64,000 nucleotides of DNA, taken from contig NZ_LNTU01000041.1 in NCBI RefSeq assembly GCF_001558695.1, positions 1 through 64,000 on the forward strand, in the 5' to 3' direction. How positions within the stretch are numbered: the stretch's first letter is position 1; each line of letters begins with the position of its first letter. A model generated the notes under the pieces. It worked only from the letters and a program-made list of their open reading frames with translations, had not been told where the DNA came from and ran no database searches. This document shows positions 43,826 to 52,006 of this stretch, one piece after another. The stretch comes from Paramesorhizobium deserti (GTDB lineage Bacteria > Pseudomonadota > Alphaproteobacteria > Rhizobiales > Rhizobiaceae). The translations under genes were made by a program, and so were the position numbers.

Positions 43826-44330
43826 AGACCGCGGCCGTATCGGCCGTCGCGATATCCTTGATCTGAAGATCCTTGAGCGACAGTCCCGCTTCCTTCAAAG
43901 TCATCTGCAACAACAGCCGCGCGGGAATATTGAGCTCCGCGGCGACGGTCTTGCCCTTCAGATCCGCCACGGTCTTAATCTGGTCATCGGTAATGACGCC
44001 ATCGCCGCCGACGGACTCATCGATGGTGCCGATGATGATGCCGGGCGTATCCTTGTCGCGGGGACGTCCCTGGTATTCCCCTACCGAGCGCATCTGTAGT
44101 TCGATATCGCCTCGGGCCATGGCAGCCATGACGTTGGCGAGGTCATCCTCGAATTTGATGCTCACGTCGAGCCCCTGCTGCTCAAAGCAGCCGTTTTTGA
44201 TGGCGACGTGAACCGGAGCAAAGCCGAGCCATGTCGGCGCGAGTATGCGGATCTGTTCGGCGCCGTATGCTGAGGTGGTGGCAATGGCGATAACAGCCGC
44301 GCTGGCGGCAAGCCTGCTAAAGGTTCTCAT
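43812..44330 (-). pseudogene. ABC transporter binding protein (NMT1/SsuA-like), 3' deleted
   Basis: From ATG 44330 a signal peptide (LAASAAVIAIATTSAYGA) and about 170 residues of a type II binding fold: IRILAPTWLGFAPVHVAIKNGCFEQQGLDV, DIELQMRSVGEYQGRP, TVADLKGKTVAAELNIPARLL. Homology breaks at about 43812 (AVFADD), where the creatininase body begins in another frame. Half of the normal ~320-residue protein is gone, and with it the permease and ATPase genes that would normally follow. Confidence 0.8.
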
Positions 44331-44410
44331 GATCGTTCCCCATTGGTATGTTTTATGGAGACAACGTGCCACGCCACACATTGAAGTAAATCAAAATGTT
44401 TGCGATCTTA

Positions 44411-44428
44411 CATCGAGGATTCTCGATG
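44411..44428. promoter_or_regulatory. Perfect dyad in the divergent promoter region
   Basis: CATCGAG-GATT-CTCGATG, two perfect 7-bp arms, 11 bases before the LysR start and facing the divergent binding-protein gene. It fits an autoregulatory LysR site. Confidence 0.5.
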
Positions 44429-44439
44429 TTGGGGTTGCG

Positions 44440-45345
44440 ATGCGTCGTTTGGACAATATTGATATCAGGCTCTTGCGCGTGTTCGTCGCGCTAGCCGACG
44501 CGCGCGGATTTGCTGATGCACAAATCGCATTGAATCTCTCCCAATCCACTCTAAGCACGCATCTCGCGGAGCTCGAAAAGCGGATAGGCGCCCAGCTCTG
44601 CCTTCGGGGCAAGCAGCAGTTTCGGCTGACCGAGGCCGGTCAAGCGACCTACAATGCGGCTCAGAAGCTTTTTCTGGATCTGGATGACTTCACGCTTCGT
44701 GTCAGCTCTGCCACCGGGAATCTTTCGGGCCGGCTCAGGATCGGAGCGTCCGACGGCACGTACACCAGCGAGCAACTTGGTCTTCACGGTGCGATCGATC
44801 GTTTCCTGGACAATGGTGTTGACGTCTTCATCGAGCTCAAGCTCGGCACGCCATCCGAGCTTGAGCAAATGATCGCGGACGGTGAGCTGGATATCGCAAT
44901 CGGCCCTTTCTCTCAACGCGCGCCTAGCGTCACCTACCTTGATTTCGCATCCGAGCCGCATTCACTTTACTGCGGCGCGAAACATCCGCTCTACGGAAAG
45001 AAAGACAGTCAAATCGACGCGAAGGACATAGAAAGCAGCCGTTTTTCTGTTCGTCGTTATCGCCATTTCGATGACCTTTATCTGGTCGGTCATCCAAGAG
45101 CGAACGCTTCCGTTGTGGAAATGGAAGCTCAGGCGATGATGATCCTGTCGGGCCATTTCATCGGCTTTCTCCCCTGTCACTTCGCGGATCCCCTGGTAAA
45201 ACAAGGCCGACTTCGCGCCTTGAAACCGGCGAGCTTCGACTTCTCGTCAGCGCACCGCATTGCCTATCGAACACAGAATGAATCCAACCCGATCATTCAG
45301 GCTTTCCTAAGCGCATTGAAAAAGCTGGATCGCGATCCTCAGTGA
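44440..45345 (+). CDS. LysR-family transcriptional regulator
   Basis: 301 residues from ATG 44440; the upstream open frame (from 44245) lies over the divergent gene. DNA-binding region NIDIRLLRVFVALADARGFADAQIALNLSQSTLSTHLAELEKRIG. It is divergent from the binding protein/creatininase/agmatinase operon and probably senses the same guanidino-type compound. Confidence 0.88.
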   Translation: MRRLDNIDIRLLRVFVALADARGFADAQIALNLSQSTLSTHLAELEKRIGAQLCLRGKQQFRLTEAGQATYNAAQKLFLDLDDFTLRVSSATGNLSGRLRIGASDGTYTSEQLGLHGAIDRFLDNGVDVFIELKLGTPSELEQMIADGELDIAIGPFSQRAPSVTYLDFASEPHSLYCGAKHPLYGKKDSQIDAKDIESSRFSVRRYRHFDDLYLVGHPRANASVVEMEAQAMMILSGHFIGFLPCHFADPLVKQGRLRALKPASFDFSSAHRIAYRTQNESNPIIQAFLSALKKLDRDPQ

Positions 45346-45573
45346 CCCGGGAGTTCCTTGGTCGGAGAAGTTATCGCGTAGCAGGGGGTTCATTGCTGCC
45401 AGGACGACAGTCTCCTGATGGGGGGCAATACCCTGACATCCCATCAGAAGACCGCGCCTCCAGACACTCACCTCTCTCGCGTCGGCGGTTAGTTCAATCC
45501 GTTCAGATTAATCAACCCTGGAACACCCTACGAGCAAATGAGCTCATAGGAGAGCGTGAGAGTTTTCTACGGG

Positions 45574-46488
45574 CTAGGCAGCCTTCGATGCTGCTTCGGT
45601 TTCATCCCACCGCAGGACGGTTTTGAGTTCCTGATCAATTGCAACTGCCTGGGCTGCCGAGGTTGCGGGCATCGGCATGCGCGGCAGTCCGCTGGCAACG
45701 CCCTGTTGGGCCAGGCAGTATTTGACATTGGCCGGCAGATTGTCGGCGTAGATCGTATTCCAGAAACGAAGCAGGGCCTTGTGGATCTCCCGCGCTTTGG
45801 CGTGGTCCCCAGCCTGTACCGCATTCCACAGCGTGACACATACGCCTGGAACGGCAGCCGGGTTCGCGGCAATCGTGCCCTGTGCGCCAATGGCGAAGGA
45901 GGGATAGAGCAGAGCGTCGACAGCGGTGAAGATCAGCTTGTCTTTCGGCGCGGTGATCAGGAGGTCGGCCATCAGCTTGAGGTCGCCGGCGCTCTGCTTG
46001 ACGCCGATGACGCCCGGAAGTCCGGTCATGATCCGCACGAGCAGCTTGGGGCTCAGATAGTTCCAGGGAACGACGTTATAGATGATGATGGGGATATCGG
46101 TTTCCCGCGTCAGCCGTTCGAAGTGCGCATAGGTCGCGTCTTCGTCGGGTTTGAAGACGTAATGCACCGGCGTGATCTGCAGCGCCGCGACATTGAATTT
46201 CGTGACGGCCTTGGCTTTTTCCGCGGCATCGCGTGTGCTGTTGGCGATGATGCCGGCGACGATTGGAATGCGGCCATTCACCTCTTCGCTGGCGATTTCG
46301 ATCGCGCGCGCCAGCTCGGCGGTTGAAAGCGTGTGGCCTTCGCCCGTGCTGCCGCCAAGGCAGATGCCATGGACCTTCTTGCGGAGCATGAAGCGTACAT
46401 TCTCACGCAATGCAGCCCCGTCGACGGTTTCGTCGGCCTTGAAGGGCGTGACGAGTGGAGGGATGATGCCTTCGAGTTTGTGTGACAT
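45574..46488 (-). CDS. DapA/NAL-family Schiff-base lyase
   Basis: 304 residues of the dihydrodipicolinate synthase/N-acetylneuraminate lyase family. GGSTGEGHTLS binds the keto-acid carboxylate, the tyrosine is in PIIIYNVVPW and the Schiff-base lysine in GVIGVKQSAGD. It adds or removes pyruvate (or dehydrates a sugar acid); a biosynthetic DapA role is unlikely because it lies downstream of a TctC binding-protein gene with 101 bases between them and in an IclR-flanked catabolic cluster. Confidence 0.9.
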   Translation of the reverse strand: MSHKLEGIIPPLVTPFKADETVDGAALRENVRFMLRKKVHGICLGGSTGEGHTLSTAELARAIEIASEEVNGRIPIVAGIIANSTRDAAEKAKAVTKFNVAALQITPVHYVFKPDEDATYAHFERLTRETDIPIIIYNVVPWNYLSPKLLVRIMTGLPGVIGVKQSAGDLKLMADLLITAPKDKLIFTAVDALLYPSFAIGAQGTIAANPAAVPGVCVTLWNAVQAGDHAKAREIHKALLRFWNTIYADNLPANVKYCLAQQGVASGLPRMPMPATSAAQAVAIDQELKTVLRWDETEAASKAA

Positions 46489-46589
46489 TACAGTTTCCTT
46501 TGTTGCTGTCTGGCCTTGTGGCGCTGGCGCGCCATACCGGTGGTTGCCTCCGTGAAACCATGGTGCGGCCTGTGGAGGCGAAATTCGGT

Positions 46590-47570
46590 TCAGTCGGCGA
46601 CTTCCGCCGTTCCAAGCGCGTTCATGACGCGCTTCGTCTGGTCTTCGTGCTGCTTGATGAAAGCGGTGAAATCGGCGGTTCCCAGCCAGACAGCGCCAAA
46701 GCCGCGATCCTTCATGCCGGACTGAAAGCGCTCGGAATTGAATGCCTTGTGCACCGCGGCCTCGATTTGGGCGACGAGCGCGGGATCCATGCCTGCAGGA
46801 CCGGCAATGCCGCGCCAGGTGCCGCCGGTTACGGCTTTGCCGGTTTCCTCCTCGGCGGTCGGGACATCAGGATATTTCTCAAGCCGTTCGGCACTGAGCA
46901 CGCCGACGGTCTTGACGAGGCCTGCCGAGGTCAGGGAATCCGTCTCGGGGATCGAGCAGAGGACAACGTCGATGCCGCCGGAGACGAGCTCCTGTAGCCC
47001 TGCTGCCGAGCCTTGGGCGGGAATGAGATTGATCTTGGCGACATCAACGCCTTCCTCGAGCATCAGCGAGACGAAGGGAATATCCCAGCTCGCGCTGCAG
47101 GTGCCGCCGCAGGAGATCTTCAGGCTGGAGGGATCCGCTTTCAGCGTCGCCACGATATCCTTGAGTGATTTGATCTTGGAATTGGCCGCCACATGCACGG
47201 CTGCGGGATCGGCGTTGAACTGGGCGACAGGGGTGAAGCTTTCGCTGGTGAAGTCGGCCTGCCCGAGTAGCTTGAACTGGGCAAAGGGCGAAAGCTGGCC
47301 AAGCGTATAGCCGTCCTTCGCCGCCGTGCTGTAAGTCGTGTAGCCGATCACGCCACCGCCCTGGCCCTGGTTGATCACATTGAACGGCTGTCCGGTATTC
47401 TCTTCGAGTTCACGTGCGAGCAGGCGCATCGTGTAATCACTTCCACCCCCCGCACCCGCAACCGCAATCAGCGTTACCGGTCGTTCGGGCCATTCGGCAC
47501 GTGCCGGCGTCGCGACGGCCAGGACAACGCAGGCGGCGGCAGTTGTCAGCAGGTTTCTAATCGAAGTCAT
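46590..47570 (-). CDS. tctC: Tripartite tricarboxylate transporter binding protein (TctC family), copy 1
   Basis: 326 residues from ATG 47570 (MTSIRNLLTTAAACVVLAVATPARA signal). The Bug-family motifs are RPVTLIAVAGAGGGSDYTMRLLARELEE and VINQGQGGGVIGY. About 45% of positions look shared by eye with the second copy at 49852, so the pair are paralogues for related ligands. It is preceded by an IclR-like palindrome and followed by the DapA-type gene. Confidence 0.9.
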   Translation of the reverse strand: MTSIRNLLTTAAACVVLAVATPARAEWPERPVTLIAVAGAGGGSDYTMRLLARELEENTGQPFNVINQGQGGGVIGYTTYSTAAKDGYTLGQLSPFAQFKLLGQADFTSESFTPVAQFNADPAAVHVAANSKIKSLKDIVATLKADPSSLKISCGGTCSASWDIPFVSLMLEEGVDVAKINLIPAQGSAAGLQELVSGGIDVVLCSIPETDSLTSAGLVKTVGVLSAERLEKYPDVPTAEEETGKAVTGGTWRGIAGPAGMDPALVAQIEAAVHKAFNSERFQSGMKDRGFGAVWLGTADFTAFIKQHEDQTKRVMNALGTAEVAD

Positions 47571-47585
47571 ACTCTCCTCCCTATA

Positions 47586-47601
47586 TTCCATATTGTGGAA
47601 C
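47586..47601. promoter_or_regulatory. IclR-like operator upstream of tctC copy 1
   Basis: TTCCATATTGTGGAAC, with arms TTCCA/TGGAA, 16 bases before the tctC start. It aligns with similar sites at 50879 and 51954. A separate perfect palindrome AAGTGAATTCACTT lies at 47611-47624. Confidence 0.6.
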
Positions 47602-47805
47602 AAAACATTTAAGTGAATTCACTTATACCCTATTAGCGGATTTAATATTTCGCAATGGTCAAAAACATGTTTTTTGGGATATGAGTTACAATTTTGTGCT
47701 GTATTCCGAATATCAAGGGTAGCGCGTGGAGCGGCAATGAGCGGCTGCCCATGCAGATCGATGTGTCTTGAAGATTGGAAGCTGACTGACGCGATGCGGC
47801 CGGCG

Positions 47806-49320
47806 CTACACGTGAGAGTGCATCTCACGCTTCGCAGCGCCGCCGAAGGCTTTCATACCGATGGCGGCCAGCCAGACCACGATAGTGAAGACGCCGATTG
47901 CCGCGGCGATCGGTCGTTCGAAGAAGATCGTGAGATCGCCTTGCGATTTCAGCATGGTGGTCATGAAGGTCTGCTCGATCAGCGGCCCAAGAATCAGGCC
48001 GAGAATGGCCGGCGCGAGGGGAACACCATTGGCCTCCATCAGATAGCCGAGAACACCGAACAGCGCGATCAGACCAACTGCAAACAGCGTATTCTCCACC
48101 GAGAAAGCGCCCAGGATACAGAACATCAAGATGACGGGAGAAACGTAGTTCGTCGGTAACTTGAGGATGAGGCCGAAACCCCGGATACACAAAATGCCGA
48201 GTGGAACGATCAGGAGATTGGCGATGAAGAAGATCGCGAAGATCGTATAGATTGTCTCGGGATTATTGAGGAACAGCGTCGGACCGGGATTGATGCCCTT
48301 GATGAACATGACGCTAATGACGATCGCGGTAATCGCATCGCCCGGAATACCGAAAACCGTGGCCGGAATATAGGCCCCGCCAAGCGAGGCATTGTTTGCA
48401 GCACTTGCCGACATGATACGCTCGACGGCGCCTTTTTCGTCATCGTTGCGACCAATCCGCGAGCCGCGCCGCGCGATGGCGTAGGAGATCCAGGCCGCGA
48501 TATCCGAACCGGCTCCAGGTAGTGCACCGACCACGGTGCCGATCAGGCCGCCGCGCAGCACGCCCACCTTATGTGGCCATAGCCGTTCGCTTATGGTCGA
48601 GAAGATCGGTCCCATGCGGTGCGTATTGGCGCGGCCGTGAAATTCGGCATTGGCATTGCGCAACAATTCCGAGATGGCGAAAAGGCCGATCAGCACGGGT
48701 ATGAGGCCGAGCCCGCCCATCAGATTGGTGGAGCCGAAGGTAAAGCGCGGGATGCCGGAAACCGGGTCCATGCCGATTGTTGCAAGCGAGAGCCCGAGGA
48801 AGAGTGACGCAAGACCCTTGAGCAACGAAGGACCGGCGACAAAGGTGGCGCAACTCAGCCCCAATACGCCCAACCAGAAATATTCAACGCTGGAGAAAGC
48901 GAGAGCTATGCGGGCAAGCGACGGCGCGGCGAGCGTCAGCACGATGGCGCTCAGGAGGCCGCCTGCGGCTGAAGCGAAAAGACCTGCTCCAAGCGCCATG
49001 ACTGTCTTGCCCTTGAGCGTCAGATCATGTGCATCGTCTGTATAAGCAGCGGATGCCGGCGTTCCAGGCATGCGCAGCATCGCGCCCGGAATGTCGCCGG
49101 CGAAGATGGCCATGGCCGACGCCGTAATGATTGAGGCGATGGCCGGCAATGGCTCCATGAAGATGATGAAGGGCACCAGAAGGGCGGTTGCCATCAGCGC
49201 GGTCAGGCCCGGTATCGCGCCGATGGCGAGACCGTAGACAGCGGAGGCAAAAATCACCAACAGAAGATGAGGATCGTTGATCTGTTGAAGAATTGTGAAC
49301 GGGTTCACCATATCAGCCAT
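47806..49320 (-). CDS. tctA: Tripartite tricarboxylate transporter large permease TctA
   Basis: 504 residues with about 12 membrane helices. Conserved regions: GAIPGLTALMATALLVPF near the start, PGAMLRMPGTPASAAYTDDAHDL, GTVVGALPGAGSDIAAWISYAIARRGSRIG and GAYIPATVFGIPGDAITAIVI. The start overlaps the tctB end by 16 bases. It imports a carboxylate using H+ or Na+ with TctB and a TctC protein. Confidence 0.93.
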   Translation of the reverse strand: MADMVNPFTILQQINDPHLLLVIFASAVYGLAIGAIPGLTALMATALLVPFIIFMEPLPAIASIITASAMAIFAGDIPGAMLRMPGTPASAAYTDDAHDLTLKGKTVMALGAGLFASAAGGLLSAIVLTLAAPSLARIALAFSSVEYFWLGVLGLSCATFVAGPSLLKGLASLFLGLSLATIGMDPVSGIPRFTFGSTNLMGGLGLIPVLIGLFAISELLRNANAEFHGRANTHRMGPIFSTISERLWPHKVGVLRGGLIGTVVGALPGAGSDIAAWISYAIARRGSRIGRNDDEKGAVERIMSASAANNASLGGAYIPATVFGIPGDAITAIVISVMFIKGINPGPTLFLNNPETIYTIFAIFFIANLLIVPLGILCIRGFGLILKLPTNYVSPVILMFCILGAFSVENTLFAVGLIALFGVLGYLMEANGVPLAPAILGLILGPLIEQTFMTTMLKSQGDLTIFFERPIAAAIGVFTIVVWLAAIGMKAFGGAAKREMHSHV

Positions 49321-49799
49321 CCGGAAATCGAGGTGAGGGGGCCCCAGGGGAGCGGCACATGAAGGATCGAGGCGAAGCCGATGTTCATTACCGCGGCGAC
49401 CAGAAAGCCGACGATCAGCGCTTTCGTCTTCGGCGCGCCGCTTGCCGCGATAACGGACGTGAGGATTAATGTCGCCGTGATGAGAAAGCCGAGGAGATCC
49501 ACGAACGCGATATAGAAGACGATCACACCGGGAATAATCCAGAAGCGCAGGGCGAACCTCGCGCTCTTCGTCCAGTCCGGCGGAACCACGATCGGTGAGG
49601 TTTTATGGTTTCGCAGCCCCTGCCAGACGATCGCAAGTCCGACCAGTGACAGGCCGGTGCCGACGAGGAGCGGGAAGAAGCCCGGACCATAGCTGAGATT
49701 GCGTGGCGCGGCGAATGTCCGGGAATAGGCAGCGACGAAGATGCCCAATAGCATGAACACCATGCCGACGATAAGGTCATGCACTTTCATTGGATTCAC
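49305..49799 (-). CDS. tctB: Tripartite tricarboxylate transporter small permease TctB
   Basis: 164 residues, four hydrophobic helices; LIVGMVFMLLGIFVAAYSRTF and SYGPGFFPLLVGTGLSLVGLAIVWQGL are the family opening. ATG 49799 or 49790 (MKVHDLIVG) may be used. Overlaps tctA and follows the second tctC by 52 bases. Confidence 0.88.
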   Translation of the reverse strand: MNPMKVHDLIVGMVFMLLGIFVAAYSRTFAAPRNLSYGPGFFPLLVGTGLSLVGLAIVWQGLRNHKTSPIVVPPDWTKSARFALRFWIIPGVIVFYIAFVDLLGFLITATLILTSVIAASGAPKTKALIVGFLVAAVMNIGFASILHVPLPWGPLTSISGWLIW

Positions 49800-49851
49800 C
49801 CGTCCGGGTTAAAATAGGACGGGCGCCCTGGCGAACCCGCCCCGTCAGATA

Positions 49852-50817
49852 TCATTGGCCGTAGCCGAGCGCGCCCATCACACGTGCGGTCTCTGCCTCA
49901 TGCTGCTCCATGAGCGCCTTCAGTTGCGAGGCATCGAGCCATTTCACGCCGAAATTGGCCTTTTGCATCGCAGAGCGGAAATCCTCCGACTGAACCACAG
50001 CGTGGATTGCGTCTTCCCAGGCCTTGACGGCATCGGCAGGCATGCCTGCCGGGCCACCAATTGCGCGCCAGGTGCCACCGTCAACCGGGTATCCCACCGT
50101 GGTGCCGGCGAGCGGCACATTCTCGAAGCCTGCGACAGGCTCGGGGCTCAGGACGGCAAGCGCGCGGACACGGCCAGCCTGCATCAGTGACGATGCTTCA
50201 GGCAGTGACGCCGTCTGGAAATCGACGCCGCCGGAGGCGAGCTCGGTCAAGCCGCTGGCCGCCCCTTGCCCTGGTATCCAGTTGATTTTCGAGACGTCGA
50301 TCCCGTAATCGAGCATCATGCCGGCAACAGGAATGTCCCAGACGCTGCCGCAGCCGCCGCTGCAATGAATCTTGAAGGTGGCCGGGTCTGCCTTCAGTGC
50401 ATCGAGCGCCTCCTTCAAATTGCTGAACTTGGAGTCCGCGCTGACCAGCAGCGATGAGGAATCGCCGTTGAAATTAGCGATCGGCGTGAAATCGGAGCCT
50501 TTGAAATCCGCCTGTCCGGTGAGCTTGTATCCCGCATAAGGGAAGAGCAGCCCGACCGTATACCCATCGGGTTTCGCATTGCGAAGGTTGGTAAGCCCAA
50601 CCACGCCGCCGCCCTGGCCCTGGTTTATGATGGTGATCGGCTGTCCGAGCCCTTTTTCGAGTTCGCGCGCCAGGATGCGCGTCGTGGTATCGCCACCGCC
50701 GCCGGCTCCTGCCGGAACGATGACGGTCAGCGGCCGTTCGAAAAAGCCAGCCGAGGCCGCGCCCGTAGCCGCGGCCAATATCATGAAAGACGCAGTAAAG
50801 GTGCGGAATGTGCCCAT
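49852..50817 (-). CDS. tctC: Tripartite tricarboxylate transporter binding protein (TctC family), copy 2
   Basis: 321 residues from ATG 50817 (MGTFRTFTASFMILAAATGAASA signal). RPLTVIVPAGAGGGGDTTTRILARELEKG and IINQGQGGGVVGLTNL define the family. First gene of tctC-tctB-tctA; IclR-like operator 62 bases upstream of the start. Confidence 0.9.
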   Translation of the reverse strand: MGTFRTFTASFMILAAATGAASAGFFERPLTVIVPAGAGGGGDTTTRILARELEKGLGQPITIINQGQGGGVVGLTNLRNAKPDGYTVGLLFPYAGYKLTGQADFKGSDFTPIANFNGDSSSLLVSADSKFSNLKEALDALKADPATFKIHCSGGCGSVWDIPVAGMMLDYGIDVSKINWIPGQGAASGLTELASGGVDFQTASLPEASSLMQAGRVRALAVLSPEPVAGFENVPLAGTTVGYPVDGGTWRAIGGPAGMPADAVKAWEDAIHAVVQSEDFRSAMQKANFGVKWLDASQLKALMEQHEAETARVMGALGYGQ

Positions 50818-50878
50818 CGATCTCCTCCCCAATCTACAGGTTCATTCGAGGGATATGACGATATTATAGATATGTCAA

Positions 50879-50894
50879 TCCCATATTCCGGAAT
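50879..50894. promoter_or_regulatory. IclR-like operator upstream of tctC copy 2
   Basis: TCCCATATTCCGGAAT, aligning with the sites at 47586 and 51954 (consensus TYCCA-N6-YGGRAY); it overlaps the perfect palindrome TATTCCGGAATA. Confidence 0.55.
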
Positions 50895-50925
50895 AAGAGA
50901 GGTTTTCGTCTGCTATATGCCAAAT

Positions 50926-51747
50926 CTAGCGGCGTCCATTCCATCCCAGCTCTCGGGAAATCTGGTCCGCGGTCTGAATGACGGTCGGCGCCAGTCCCTG
51001 GATGCGGGTTAGCGGCATGCGTTCGGCCGGTCCCGAGACGCTAACTGAAGCGAAGATCTGCCCGCGCGAATCGCGGATCGGTGCTCCGACGCAGCGGATG
51101 CCAATCTCGTTTTCTTCATTGTCGATCGCATAACCCCGCTCGCGGATTTTCCTGAGGTCATCGAGCAGTGCGTCGATGGTGGTCAGGGTATATTCCGTGC
51201 GCTGCTGCAAGCCCTCCTCGGCAGCGACGCGGCGGATGAGATTATCTTGCTGAAACGCGAGAAACGCCTTGCCAACGCTGGTACAATATGTCGGCGCGGC
51301 CTCGATCGTCGTCAGCGTGGTCAGGCGCGTCTCGCCCATTTCCTCGCGTTCGATGCAAACCATCTGGCTGCCGTCGAACATATGAAGATGAACGACTTCG
51401 CCCGTAATCTGATGGAGATTGAGTACATGGGGCCGGGCATGGCGGTTGAGGTCGAGATTGGCGAGCACGACGCTGCCGTAGTAAAACATCTTCAGCCCAA
51501 GACGATAGTCATGCCGCCGCCCGTCCTGATCGATCAGCCCGATATCGCGCAGTGACGCCACGATCCGATGGATCGTCGTGCGTGGCATGCCGGTCATCTC
51601 GACGAGATCGGTGATCGAAAGCTGGCCCTTGGCCCGGGTAAAGCAATCGAGCACCGCCGCCATCTTGTAGAAGGATTTGGTTCCGCCGTCGCGCCCGCCG
51701 TCGGCGTCCGCCTCTTCGGCCCGCGGTTTGTCGCTCATATCATTCAT
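50926..51747 (-). CDS. IclR-family regulator
   Basis: 273 residues from ATG 51747 (ATG 51738 also possible). Winged helix: AAVLDCFTRAKGQLSITDLVEMTGMPRTTIHRIVASLRDIGLI; effector domain with YCTSVGKAFLAFQQ and GIRCVGAPIRDSRGQIFASVSVSGP. It lies between the tct and dhaK operons. Three matching palindromes in front of the surrounding transcription units make it the probable regulator of the whole 45.6-59.9 kb cluster. Confidence 0.9.
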   Translation of the reverse strand: MNDMSDKPRAEEADADGGRDGGTKSFYKMAAVLDCFTRAKGQLSITDLVEMTGMPRTTIHRIVASLRDIGLIDQDGRRHDYRLGLKMFYYGSVVLANLDLNRHARPHVLNLHQITGEVVHLHMFDGSQMVCIEREEMGETRLTTLTTIEAAPTYCTSVGKAFLAFQQDNLIRRVAAEEGLQQRTEYTLTTIDALLDDLRKIRERGYAIDNEENEIGIRCVGAPIRDSRGQIFASVSVSGPAERMPLTRIQGLAPTVIQTADQISRELGWNGRR

Positions 51748-51953
51748 TGCCGTTTGATGCTCCTGTCGGCCTGTTGTTGCCCCGCGAGATTGTGCCATTG
51801 TGCTCAATAATTGGCCAGTCTCGCGCCGAGATTCTTCCACATAGCAGATTTTATGATCGAGGCATCGATATATGTCGCTCTTTCCGGGATTCAAAATTCG
51901 ATGTTGACCATGCACATTTATAGTGGCACAAAGTGACAAAAATTTCTGACTAA

Positions 51954-51969
51954 TCCCAGTATGTGGGAT
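51954..51969. promoter_or_regulatory. IclR-like operator upstream of the kinase/TRAP operon
   Basis: TCCCAGTATGTGGGAT, perfect 5-6-bp arms, 37 bases before the kinase start and probably overlapping its promoter. Confidence 0.6.
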
Positions 51970-52006
51970 ATAAAGCAATTCTTGCGATTGCGTAGAGGGA
52001 GGAATC

